Shown here piece by piece: positions 8,095-15,759 of a DNA stretch of 64,000 bases. Under the pieces are notes generated by a model. It was not told the origin of the DNA. It made no database searches and was given only the letters and a program-made list of their open reading frames with translations. Location: NCBI GenBank assembly GCA_029260265.1, contig JAJDDO010000024.1, positions 621,458-685,457 on the forward strand. The letters are read 5' to 3'. A program made the position numbers and the translations under genes. The DNA is from Phycisphaerales bacterium. GTDB taxonomy: Bacteria; Planctomycetota; Phycisphaerae; Phycisphaerales; UBA1924. Position 1 is the first letter of the stretch. Each line of letters starts with the position of its first letter.

Positions 8095-9021
8095 TTATCC
8101 CCTCGGATGCATTGTTTTGATGACCTTGCGGAGCTGCGAACGGTCGACATGCGTGTAGATCTGTGTTGTGGTGATGTCCGCATGCCCGAGCAGCGTTTGC
8201 ACCACGCGGAGATCCGCCCCGCCCATCAAGAGATGCGTCGCGAAGCTGTGACGCAGCATGTGCGGATGGACATTCTTGAGCCCGGCTAGATTCGCCCAAT
8301 GCTTGACAAGCTGCCACACACGCACCCGTTCGATGGGGCGTCCGTTCCGCGAGAGGAACAGCTTGCCCTGATCGCGCTGCTCGCCCGCACGCTCCGCGGT
8401 GATCAGCATGGGCCTGCACTCTTTGAGGTAGGCATCCATCGCACTCATTGCGGGCACGCCCATCGGGACCAGCCTCTGCTTGTCGCCCTTGCCCGACACC
8501 CGAACGACGCCGGCCTTCTCTCGAACATCGCTCAGCGCGATCGCCCCGACCTCCGAAGCGCGCAGCCCAGAGGCGTACATCAACTCGAAGATCGCTCGAT
8601 CCCGCAGCCACAACGGCAGAACACCCTTGCGTGGGTTCTCTGGTGCTCGGGGCGCTTCGATCAGCCGGCGGACCTGCCCGGGTGTGAGCACGCCGGGGAG
8701 CTTGTGCCATTTCTTCGGTGTGTCGAGCGCATCGGCCGGGTTGGTCTCGATTCGCCCGGTTGCAAACAGCCATCGGCAAAGCACCTTGATCACCGCGAGA
8801 TGCCGACCCACCGTCGTCGGCGCATACGAATGGTCCCGCGAGAGCATCCGGATGTGCTCGATCAGCGCATCGGGCGTGATTGATTCGATGGTCGCGACGC
8901 CCCGCGATTGAAGATCGATCAGCAGCGCCTCAAGATCACGCGAATATGCATCAACCGATGCGGGTAAGAGCCCGCATTCGATGCGGATGAAGTTGATAAA
9001 CGCCCTGCGCGTGATCTGCAT
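8095..9021 (-). CDS. Tyrosine recombinase, XerC/XerD type
   Basis: A 308-residue site-specific recombinase, full length for Xer. It has an N-terminal SAM-like core-binding domain (FINFIRIECGLLPASVDAYSRDL) and a catalytic domain with the whole active-site set: Arg in ASGLRASEVG, Lys in GKGDKQR, HMLRHSFATH, His in LLGHADI and the nucleophilic Tyr in TQIYTHVD. It probably resolves chromosome dimers, like XerD; nothing here ties it to an integron or phage. The frame is open to a GTG at 9108, but that codon lies inside the flagellin terminator. The ATG at 9021, just before the core-binding domain, is the more likely start, though it has no clear ribosome site. An intermediate GTG is also possible. 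Confidence 0.88.
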   Translation of the reverse strand: MQITRRAFINFIRIECGLLPASVDAYSRDLEALLIDLQSRGVATIESITPDALIEHIRMLSRDHSYAPTTVGRHLAVIKVLCRWLFATGRIETNPADALDTPKKWHKLPGVLTPGQVRRLIEAPRAPENPRKGVLPLWLRDRAIFELMYASGLRASEVGAIALSDVREKAGVVRVSGKGDKQRLVPMGVPAMSAMDAYLKECRPMLITAERAGEQRDQGKLFLSRNGRPIERVRVWQLVKHWANLAGLKNVHPHMLRHSFATHLLMGGADLRVVQTLLGHADITTTQIYTHVDRSQLRKVIKTMHPRG

Positions 9022-9101
9022 AGATTCATTGAGCTGATCGACGCGTTGTTCTTGGGCACTCTTCACGGTATCTGGATCGGCGTTCGCACTGCGGGCGCAT
9101 G

Positions 9102-9131
9102 AAAACACCCCAGCCGGTGAGGGCTGGGGTG
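9102..9131 (-). terminator. Intrinsic terminator after the 9170 flagellin gene
   Basis: Downstream of the flagellin stop on the minus strand, a 10-bp stem (CACCCCAGCC and its complement, 9106-9131) with a six-base loop is followed by TTTT (9102-9105). It ends the flagellin transcript before the recombinase gene. Confidence 0.88.
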
Positions 9132-9169
9132 CCGAAGGTCAGCTCTTGATTGTCAGCTTTTCGGCATCA

Positions 9170-10693
9170 TTACCCGAGAAGGGCGAGTGCTGCCTGTGGC
9201 TGCTGATTGGCGAGCGACAAGATGTTTGTCGATGCCTGGCTCAGGATCTGGTTGCGGGTCAGCGAGGCGGTCTCGGTTGCGAAGTCTGCATCACGGATGA
9301 TCGACTCGGCCGAGGTGGTGTTCTCGAGACCAACATTGAGGCTCCGGATGGTTGCGCCGATGACATTCTTCTGGAATGCACCAAGGCGACCACGGGTACT
9401 CGACACATCCTTGATCGCCTGATCGACGATCTTCTGTGCGGTCGAGATGTTGTTGCCGTCAACAACATTGAATGCCTTGCCGGATGCAAGATCATCGAGG
9501 AACCCGAGCGACGAGCTGCCGAGCTTACGAGTCGCGATCTCGGAAATACCGAGTGAGACCCGCCCGGAGATGTCTACATCTGATGCGAGCTGGAAGTCCG
9601 CACCGCCGCCGGTGATGTCGAACGCTGCGACGGTACCGAGGGTCTGCGAAGTGGAGGTGTCAAGGCTGAACTCGACATCAAGGAAGTCGGAGTTGACCGC
9701 GAGGGTCTTGCCGTTTCCTGTTGCGAGCAAACCGTTGATGGTGCCAGCAATGTCCTGCCCATCATCACGGATGGTTGTCGTTGCCGCGGAGAACGCAGCA
9801 CTTGCAGCCGTAGTTGCAGTGCCGAAGTCTGTTGCGGTCAGGGTGTGGACGCCATCGCCATCCTGAATGGTTGCGTCGTCCACAACCTTCACGCTGACGA
9901 ACTCGTCTGAACCGTACTCTGAGCTTTGCAGCACAATCGCGGTGCCAGAAACAGCAGCGTCAACACCGGTGATGTCGGTGAAGCTGTCGATCGCGGTTGC
10001 GATCTGGGTCAGTGTTGCACCCGATGAGAACTGGAGTTCACGGCTGCCAAGCGAGCCACCGATTTCGATGACAAAGCTCGATGTTGCACCGTCGGTTGCT
10101 GTTGCACCGCCAAGATCAAGGCTCGTGGCGCCGAAGGACAGGAAGAGCCCGCCCTGCTGTGCCGAAGCGGTGACGATGGCATCAACTGATGCGGATGAAC
10201 CTTCGAACTTGGCACCACGGACCTTGAAGTCGGTGACGCCGGAGTCAACATTGTTGGCCTGATAGTCAAAGTTGCCGTTGAGGAGCTTGGATCCCTGGAA
10301 CGAAGTCGCACCAGAAACACGGTCGATCGTCTGAAGGATCGAGTCGATCTGAAGCTGATTCGCTTCTTTCTCTTCACCGGAGAGACCAGCGGAGTTCGCT
10401 GATGTGGTCAAAAGACCCTGGAGTTCGGTGAGCAGCGAAGAAACTTCCTGCAAGCCGCCTTCAGCAATGTTGATGACCTGGTCGGCACGGTGTGCGTTCC
10501 CGATCGCGGCGTTGAGTGCGGATTTCTCTGCTCGCAAGTTCTCACTTGCGATCAGACCCGCGGGGTCGTCCTTACCACGGTTGATCCGAAGACCGGTGGA
10601 AAGGCGTTCGAGCGAGTTGCCGAGCGAAGCATTGTTCTGCCCGAGCACGCGCTGTGCGATGAGTGATGAGACATTGGTGTTGATTCGTGTCAT
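9170..10693 (-). CDS. fliC: Flagellin (first of two)
   Basis: Filament subunit of 507 residues. The conserved N-terminal D0/D1 part begins MTRINTNVSSLIAQRVL and includes LERLSTGLRINRGKDDPAGL. The C-terminal D1/D0 part ends with SIIRDADFATETA, LTRNQILSQASTNIL and LANQQPQAALALLG. The roughly 250-residue middle (D2/D3) is Ser/Thr/Ala/Gly rich and would be surface exposed. The ATG at 10693 fits the family better than the TTG three codons upstream. Its leader has a GGAGG that forms part of a small hairpin with loop ACGGAG, a probable CsrA site. The gene has its own terminator and is separated from the second flagellin gene by 252 bases, so it probably has its own promoter. Confidence 0.95.
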   Translation of the reverse strand: MTRINTNVSSLIAQRVLGQNNASLGNSLERLSTGLRINRGKDDPAGLIASENLRAEKSALNAAIGNAHRADQVINIAEGGLQEVSSLLTELQGLLTTSANSAGLSGEEKEANQLQIDSILQTIDRVSGATSFQGSKLLNGNFDYQANNVDSGVTDFKVRGAKFEGSSASVDAIVTASAQQGGLFLSFGATSLDLGGATATDGATSSFVIEIGGSLGSRELQFSSGATLTQIATAIDSFTDITGVDAAVSGTAIVLQSSEYGSDEFVSVKVVDDATIQDGDGVHTLTATDFGTATTAASAAFSAATTTIRDDGQDIAGTINGLLATGNGKTLAVNSDFLDVEFSLDTSTSQTLGTVAAFDITGGGADFQLASDVDISGRVSLGISEIATRKLGSSSLGFLDDLASGKAFNVVDGNNISTAQKIVDQAIKDVSSTRGRLGAFQKNVIGATIRSLNVGLENTTSAESIIRDADFATETASLTRNQILSQASTNILSLANQQPQAALALLG

Positions 10694-10698
10694 TGCTG

Positions 10699-10714
10699 AC
10701 AACCTCCGTGTTGT
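10699..10714 (-). promoter_or_regulatory. Probable CsrA-binding hairpin in the leader of flagellin 1
   Basis: In the mRNA, ACAAC-ACGGAG-GUUGU forms a 5-bp stem with a hexaloop holding the ACGGA (ANGGA) CsrA core. The Shine-Dalgarno GGAGG lies in the loop and the first stem base, so CsrA binding would block initiation at the AUG five bases beyond. The same loop with a different stem occurs before flagellin 2. Confidence 0.7.
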
Positions 10715-10719
10715 ATGAC

Positions 10720-10738
10720 TTGTGTTTTCTGCACAAGA
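10720..10738 (-). promoter_or_regulatory. Inverted repeat in the leader of flagellin 1
   Basis: On the minus strand, CTTGTG and CACAAG are separated by CAGAAAA, giving a 6-bp stem just upstream of the CsrA-type hairpin. The loop has no GGA core. It could be a second leader hairpin or part of the promoter region. No sigma-28 or sigma-54 promoter is recognisable between 10694 and 10890. Confidence 0.35.
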
Positions 10739-10890
10739 CGCTGACCTGTGCCTCCGGTACTTCCCGGTGCACGAGTTGGTGATCGTCGTACAACACGCCC
10801 GAGTTGAGTCCAGATATGAACTTCCGCGCGAGTTTCACGCTCCATATGGGTTATCCGGACTCCATTCCGTCATTGCCCGGTCGAAATTGT

Positions 10891-10914
10891 AAAAAAACCC
10901 CCCGAATCGGAGGG
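10891..10914 (-). terminator. Intrinsic terminator after the 10946 flagellin gene
   Basis: On the minus strand, about 30 bases past the stop, a GC stem (CCCTCCG pairing with CGGGGGG, one G-T pair, 10898-10914) is followed by seven T residues (10891-10897). It separates the two flagellin transcription units. Confidence 0.88.
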
Positions 10915-10945
10915 TTGAAAAGGCGAATGATTCTTTTGAATTTTT

Positions 10946-12505
10946 CTATCCGAGCAGCTGAAGAACCTGCTGAGCCGACTGATTCGCCAGCCCGAGCACC
11001 GTGGTTCCCGAGCTCTGCAGGATCTGTGCCCGCGTGAGCTCGCTCGATTCGACCGCGAAGTCCGCATCGCGGATAATGCTCCGGCTTGCGGTCAGGTTCT
11101 CGAACGCCGACTGCAATGAGCGTGTGTTTGTATCAAGCACATTTCGCTCGAACGCCCCAAGCCGACCACGCAGGATCGAGACCTCATCGATAGACTTGTC
11201 AATCACATCCTGAAGCGTGGTGAAGTTCTGGCGATCCGCAGCAGCGTCCAGGCTGTTCGCCTGACCGGTCTGAAGCGAGGACAAGAACTGCACCGCACCG
11301 CTCGAAAGGCTCACGCCGCCGAGGTTCTCCGAAGAAGTGGATTGCACACCGATATTGGTCTGCTGCAAAGCATTGATATCCGGACCAAGCTGGAACAACG
11401 CGCCGCCGCCCGTGATATCGAACGACGAGACCGTCAGCGTAGGATCAACCGCGTAGGCTTCTGTGAGCAGCAACGACATGCTTAGTGACGGCGAGTTGAT
11501 CGAGACATTCAGCCCGTTGCCCGTCGCCAAGATCCCGTTGATCAATGCGGTCACATCACGCCCGTCGTCGCGCGTCGCAGAAACAAGATCCGTGTCGGTC
11601 CAGTCAAACGGTGGCCCGAAACCAGGGAAATCGACATCGGCGTCGAACTTGAATACATCAAAGGTGCTCGTCCCATCAATAGGTGCATCGAGCCGTTTGA
11701 CAGAAACAAACCCATCAGACCCATAATCCTCAGACTCAAACACAAGCCCGGAGGTCGCGTCGCCGTTGATCAGCGACGCGGTCACGCCGGTGATCGCGGT
11801 GTCCTGATTGATCGCCGAGGCAACATCGGCATACGCGGTATCCGCTTGGAAGACATACTCTCGCACGCCACGCTCGCCCTTGACCTGAATGGTCATCTGC
11901 GAGAGTAGTACGCCATCGGTCGCCCCGCCGGCGTTGTCGCCATTGAGATACAGCCCACCCGTCTGCGCCGATGCGATGACATCCACATCCACATTGACCG
12001 AGTTCCCGTTGGAAAAACTCGCCCCGGTGATGCTCGCCAACGAGATAGTGCTCGATGCGATACCCGAGGTGACATAGTCGAGCGTGCCATCGAGCAGCTT
12101 GAGCCCGCCGAACGATGCGGTGTTGGAGATCCGGGTGATCGATTGGATCGCCGAGTCGATCTGCAACTGGTTTGCGCGTCGTTCCTCGTCTGAGATCGCG
12201 CCGGTGTTGGCCGCCTCGACTGCGAGCGATTTGATCGAGTTGAGCAGATCATTGATCTCGGTCAAGGAACCCTCGGTCGTTGCGATGACCGAACTGGCTC
12301 GTTGCCCGTTCTTGATCGCTTGTTCGATGCCCTTGAGGTCGGTGCCGAGCCGTTCCGAGATAATCAGACCCGCGGGGTCGTCCTTGCCTCGGTTGATCCG
12401 CAGCCCGGTGCTGAGTCGTTCAAGTCGAAGTTGAAGATCGCCACCGGAACGGTTGAGCCGTTGCTGGGCGATCACGCTCGAGATGTTTGTGTTAATCCTG
12501 GTCAT
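10946..12505 (-). CDS. fliC: Flagellin (second of two)
   Basis: Filament subunit of 519 residues, paralogous to the 9170 gene. The ends match closely (MTRINTNISSVIAQQRL, LERLSTGLRINRGKDDPAGL, SIIRDADFAVESSEL, LANQSAQQVLQLLG). The middle also aligns in blocks such as RDDGRDVTALINGILATGNG and FDITGGGALFQL but is more divergent, as expected for surface domains. It starts 50 bases after the csrA stop, so it may be co-transcribed with csrA and fliW. Its leader contains a 6-bp hairpin with loop ACGGAG overlapping the Shine-Dalgarno sequence. A terminator follows. Tandem flagellins may build separate filament zones or be expressed under different conditions. Confidence 0.95.
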   Translation of the reverse strand: MTRINTNISSVIAQQRLNRSGGDLQLRLERLSTGLRINRGKDDPAGLIISERLGTDLKGIEQAIKNGQRASSVIATTEGSLTEINDLLNSIKSLAVEAANTGAISDEERRANQLQIDSAIQSITRISNTASFGGLKLLDGTLDYVTSGIASSTISLASITGASFSNGNSVNVDVDVIASAQTGGLYLNGDNAGGATDGVLLSQMTIQVKGERGVREYVFQADTAYADVASAINQDTAITGVTASLINGDATSGLVFESEDYGSDGFVSVKRLDAPIDGTSTFDVFKFDADVDFPGFGPPFDWTDTDLVSATRDDGRDVTALINGILATGNGLNVSINSPSLSMSLLLTEAYAVDPTLTVSSFDITGGGALFQLGPDINALQQTNIGVQSTSSENLGGVSLSSGAVQFLSSLQTGQANSLDAAADRQNFTTLQDVIDKSIDEVSILRGRLGAFERNVLDTNTRSLQSAFENLTASRSIIRDADFAVESSELTRAQILQSSGTTVLGLANQSAQQVLQLLG

Positions 12506-12506
12506 G

Positions 12507-12524
12507 GCAATCCTCCGTGATTGC
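12507..12524 (-). promoter_or_regulatory. Probable CsrA-binding hairpin in the leader of flagellin 2
   Basis: In the mRNA, GCAAUC-ACGGAG-GAUUGC forms a perfect 6-bp stem with a hexaloop containing ACGGA. The 3' side ends one base before the AUG, and the Shine-Dalgarno GGAGGA spans loop and stem. The stem differs from that of flagellin 1 while the loop is identical, which is covariation of the kind expected for a maintained RNA structure. Confidence 0.75.
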
Positions 12525-12555
12525 TTGCGTGCACCCTGGTGGATGCATCAGGTTA

Positions 12556-12915
12556 TTAGGCGCTGGATTTATCCTGCGATGAGTTCGACGAAGAAACAGG
12601 TGGGCGGACCGTGGTCACCCCAAGTGCCTTCGCCGGCGATGAAACAGATGATGATGCCTTTGGAGAACGAACCGATCGTCTCGCGGGCCCTGGTTGTATG
12701 GTCTGGGCGAGTGTGTCGAGGTCCGCCGGTCCGATCTTTGACGCCTGGGCATTTTCAACCCGTATGGCGTCATAGACCTCCTTGCGGTGGACAGCGATCC
12801 TGGTCGGGGCGTTGATCCCCAGCCGGACCTTGTCGCCCCGTATGTCGACGACAGAGATCTCGATCTCGTCGCCGATCATGATTGTCTCGTCGCGCTGCCG
12901 TGAAAGCACAAGCAT
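12556..12915 (-). CDS. csrA: Carbon storage/flagellin translation regulator CsrA with a long C-terminal extension
   Basis: RNA-binding dimeric repressor. The first 50 or so residues are canonical: [20 protein letters not shown], then [30 protein letters not shown], including the LGI-AP and HR-E-Y positions. The total of 119 residues is nearly twice the usual 60-75. The extra 55 or so residues are Ser/Pro/Ala rich and probably disordered. In Bacillus, FliW acts through the C-terminal extension of CsrA, so a long tail next to fliW is meaningful, though the length here is unusual. The order fliW-csrA-flagellin on one strand and the hairpin in both flagellin leaders point to control of flagellin synthesis. 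AAAGGAG precedes the ATG. Confidence 0.93.
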   Translation of the reverse strand: MLVLSRQRDETIMIGDEIEISVVDIRGDKVRLGINAPTRIAVHRKEVYDAIRVENAQASKIGPADLDTLAQTIQPGPARRSVRSPKASSSVSSPAKALGVTTVRPPVSSSNSSQDKSSA

Positions 12916-13077
12916 GCGTCAACTCCTTTATCCGAATCCACACCGGCGTACATCTGCCGGGCGGGGTGGTTCTTGTTCTCAATACCGAGTCCATCCGGTA
13001 CCGATTGATGGTGCACCGATCGCGCCACGCCCCAACGAGTTGGGTCGATTTTCAGAGCGCGATCATCACGCCCCGTT

Positions 13078-13527
13078 TTACGCCGACGCGGTCTGCGAAG
13101 AGTCTGCACCAACACGCATCAAGGGATGCCTGGTGGTCCATCGTTTCTCCGCAAGCACCATCTGCTCGCCCACCCTCGAGAGGGTATTGATAATGAGCGG
13201 CCCCTGGAAGTTGCCCGTGAGTTGCTCGCCAATCTTGTTGACAATGACAAACACCTGGGCATCCTCGAGCTTGGACAACCCGAGCGATTCCATCTGCTCG
13301 GGTCGAATCGGGACTGAATAGTCCTGCTCGAAGAAGGTCGGGTCTGTGACCACAAACGCCAGATCAGGATCCTGGACGCATTGAAGCCAGAAGAAGCACG
13401 CATCGTCACCGGGCTGAAGAAGACAGAACTCCTTCTGGTCGGTAAACCCAAGCATGCCGCCGGGGAAGGTGATCACGCGGTCCTCCGCGATATCGATCAC
13501 ACCAAATCTTGTCGTCCGCACTTCCAT
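13078..13527 (-). CDS. fliW: Flagellar assembly factor FliW
   Basis: A 149-residue protein that binds CsrA and flagellin and releases CsrA repression when flagellin is exported. Family blocks visible are TTRFGVIDI at the start, ITFPGGMLGFTDQKEFCLL, FFWLQCVQDPDLAFVV, DAQVFVIVNKIGEQLTGNFQGPLIINTLSRVGEQMVL and a short C-terminal tail. The Asn-x-x-Gly-Pro-Leu-x-x-Asn block (here NFQGPLIIN) is characteristic. It lies between flgL and csrA with 162 bases to csrA. A GGAG lies 5 bases before the ATG. A hairpin with loop AAGGA lies about 44 bases upstream, raising the possibility that fliW is itself a CsrA target. Confidence 0.93.
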   Translation of the reverse strand: MEVRTTRFGVIDIAEDRVITFPGGMLGFTDQKEFCLLQPGDDACFFWLQCVQDPDLAFVVTDPTFFEQDYSVPIRPEQMESLGLSKLEDAQVFVIVNKIGEQLTGNFQGPLIINTLSRVGEQMVLAEKRWTTRHPLMRVGADSSQTASA

Positions 13528-13570
13528 GTGTGCGCTCCGATATAATCAGCCGGTTCATTCGGATCGACGC

Positions 13571-13587
13571 CCGGCGTCCTTCGCCGG
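13571..13587 (-). promoter_or_regulatory. Hairpin with AAGGA loop upstream of fliW (possible CsrA site)
   Basis: On the minus strand, CCGGCG-AAGGA-CGCCGG forms a perfect 6-bp stem whose five-base loop is an ANGGA core. It sits in the 157-base gap between flgL and fliW, 44 bases before the fliW ATG and not overlapping its Shine-Dalgarno sequence. It is a weaker case than the flagellin hairpins because a GC-rich stem may arise by chance. Confidence 0.4.
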
Positions 13588-13684
13588 TCGACATCCTGTC
13601 ATGGGTAACCGTGTGGCTGAATGACACGGGCCCTCGATCCAATCCGCTCAACCGGCTCTCACCGATCGGGCGCCGATGTGCTCA

Positions 13685-15736
13685 CTACCCCAAGAAATCA
13701 AGCAGGGTGAGCTGTTGTGACTGGGATGCGACCTGCAACCCCGCCTGCAGCTGCAGCTGAAGCTGCGAAAACTGCGCTGATGCCGATGCAAAGTCCAGAT
13801 CTCGGAGAGAACTGCGCATCCCGAGATCGAAGGTCTGGCGGTCCTCCTGGTGGATCACCTCATCCTCGACCCGTCTTCCGTACCCGCCGACCAACGATCG
13901 GCTCTGGATCAGCCCTTCGAGACTGTCTCCGAGTTTCTCTGACGCAAACTGAATGCCAATCGTGTCGTTACTCCGCAAAGCCTCCGCAAGATCAAGCAAA
14001 TGCGTAAACAGGTTGTCCACACGCACCGTCGCACGATCCTCCGAGCGCAGCGTGTTGTTCGAGTTGATCAGTGTCCCGTCCACCAGCCCGAGCTGCTCAG
14101 CCGCGGGCGACCCGTTGTCTGGTTTGATCGAGAGCTTCCCGCCCAACGCCGCATCTTGGGTGAGGTTGATCCCGTTCTCGGGCGAACTCAACGATGCGGT
14201 GAAATCACTCGTTGGGCGACCGGCAGCGGTCAAGGCCGCGTTCGCCTGGGTGTTGATCGCTGCGATCAGCGTCGTGACATCGGTGATGCTTCCGGGAGAG
14301 AGATCGATCGGGATTTCAAATCCGTCGCCCAGGTTGATGCTGAAATCAACATTCAACGCCGGATCAACGAGCCCGGTGATCGGGTCGGTCCGTCCGGTGA
14401 TGATCTCGACACCCCGCCCATCATTAAAATCACTCAGCTGAGTATCGCCGGAGAGCGATCGAATCCCCAGCAGCGTCGCGGTGTCATTCCCGCCGCTGAC
14501 CTCAGCGATGGACATCGCCTGCCCACGCACACCCGCGGTTTCGGTGACGATATTGAATGACTGCCCGTTCTCGTTGAGCTCAACGCGTACGCCAGAGTTG
14601 CCCGCTTCAAATGCGCTGCGGATGTCCGCGATCGTGGTTGCTCCGCTGAGATCGACCGTGAAGTTTGCACCATTTGAGCGGAGATTGATCTGGTCCAGCG
14701 ACGCCCCGCCAAGCCCGGTCAGCGAGCTGATCGGGGTCGTCCAGGTCAGTTTCGGATCAAGATCGAGCCCGAGTGCATTCCCGGCGTTGAACGCCGACGC
14801 GGGGCTGGTCGCCAGCCCGAGATCCTGGGCAACAAACGAACCATTGATATCCGTAAAGGTCAGGTCATTGGCGGGCACATCGATCGAGATCGACCCACCC
14901 GAGATCGAGACCCCTCCGGGCCCAAGGATGGTCACCGCGTTGTCCGATTCATACTGCGTAATCGCGGCTTCGAGCCGGTCTGCGATATCGCCGATCGTGT
15001 CCGCCCCGCTGAGATCAATATTGGCAACCGGCCCGCCATTGAACGAAAACTGGACGATCCCCGTATTGACCCCGACATTGCGGGCGCCATTGAGGTCTTG
15101 CAGTCTCGTGTCCGAAGTCAACGCCGGATTGAGGTCCACCGAGCCCTCGACACGGTTTGAGAGCGCGCCGATCGCGTTGTCCGCGCCAAGCGTGAGCGGG
15201 ATATCCGAGGCGTCACCGAGGGCCGCGAGCAGACCGCCGCGTTCGCCGACAAACCGGTACCCGCCGTTGGCAAACTCGACCGGGGCGTGCCCCGGGGCGG
15301 TGCCGCCGAAGATATGCCCGACGATGGATTCGCGGTTGGAGATGCCAAAGAGTGAACTCACCAGCGAATCGATCACGAGCGCCTGGCTGTTCCGTGTCTC
15401 GGCATCGGACGGCGTAGAGATATTCTCTGACGCGATCGAGAGCGCCTCATCGACCAAGTCCTTCGCCTCGCCCAGCGCGAGGTCGAGCGTATCGAGCGAG
15501 TTGCGTGCGAAACCCAGGTTGGTAATCAACTGATCCGACAACGAGATCCGCCGATCCAACAGCGAGACGGTCGCGCTGCGGACCGGGTCATCGCTGGGGC
15601 GGAGGAGGTCGAGCCCGGTGGCGAACTGCTCGTTGAGTCTGGCAAGCTGCGAGTTGGTCGAGTTGATCCGCGAAACGGACAGCTGCGACATCATCGCGGT
15701 GGGGGATCGTCCGTATGTCACTGGGAAGGTGGTCAT
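13685..15736 (-). CDS. flgL: Flagellar hook-filament junction protein FlgL (HAP3)
   Basis: A 683-residue junction protein, about twice the enterobacterial length. The N-terminal helix region (MMSQLSVSRINSTNSQLARLNEQFATGLDLLRPSDDP) is flagellin-like, with the typical ATG-L-x-x-PSDDP block. The C-terminal end (DLDFASASAQFSQLQLQLQAGLQVASQSQQLTLLDFLG) is the matching coiled-coil half. The extra length is a large central insertion of repeated beta-type modules: segments such as TTIADIRSAFEAGNSGVRVELN and DTIGDIADRLEAAITQY recur with similar spacing, as in flagellin-hook IN-like domains. It lies 23 bases downstream of flgK. It should link FlgK to the flagellin filament. Confidence 0.92.
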   Translation of the reverse strand: MTTFPVTYGRSPTAMMSQLSVSRINSTNSQLARLNEQFATGLDLLRPSDDPVRSATVSLLDRRISLSDQLITNLGFARNSLDTLDLALGEAKDLVDEALSIASENISTPSDAETRNSQALVIDSLVSSLFGISNRESIVGHIFGGTAPGHAPVEFANGGYRFVGERGGLLAALGDASDIPLTLGADNAIGALSNRVEGSVDLNPALTSDTRLQDLNGARNVGVNTGIVQFSFNGGPVANIDLSGADTIGDIADRLEAAITQYESDNAVTILGPGGVSISGGSISIDVPANDLTFTDINGSFVAQDLGLATSPASAFNAGNALGLDLDPKLTWTTPISSLTGLGGASLDQINLRSNGANFTVDLSGATTIADIRSAFEAGNSGVRVELNENGQSFNIVTETAGVRGQAMSIAEVSGGNDTATLLGIRSLSGDTQLSDFNDGRGVEIITGRTDPITGLVDPALNVDFSINLGDGFEIPIDLSPGSITDVTTLIAAINTQANAALTAAGRPTSDFTASLSSPENGINLTQDAALGGKLSIKPDNGSPAAEQLGLVDGTLINSNNTLRSEDRATVRVDNLFTHLLDLAEALRSNDTIGIQFASEKLGDSLEGLIQSRSLVGGYGRRVEDEVIHQEDRQTFDLGMRSSLRDLDFASASAQFSQLQLQLQAGLQVASQSQQLTLLDFLG

Positions 15737-15759
15737 TGGTGGTGCCCTCGGTCCTTTGG

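Noticed and set aside
8054..8779. Minus-strand Ala/Arg-rich open frame
   Set aside because: It is a shifted frame of the Xer gene with no domain and no start signal.
9098..9108. GTG at 9108 as the start of the Xer recombinase gene
   Set aside because: The codon is part of the hairpin and T-run of the flagellin terminator, and the family start is about 29 residues later.
12916..12960. AAGGAG in the csrA leader as a CsrA autoregulatory site
   Set aside because: It is an ordinary Shine-Dalgarno sequence; the hairpin nearby (CCGGC/GCCGG) has no GGA in its loop.
14481..15533. Plus-strand open frame of 350 codons
   Set aside because: It is the antisense of flgL and consists of low-complexity Ser/Pro/Arg residues.
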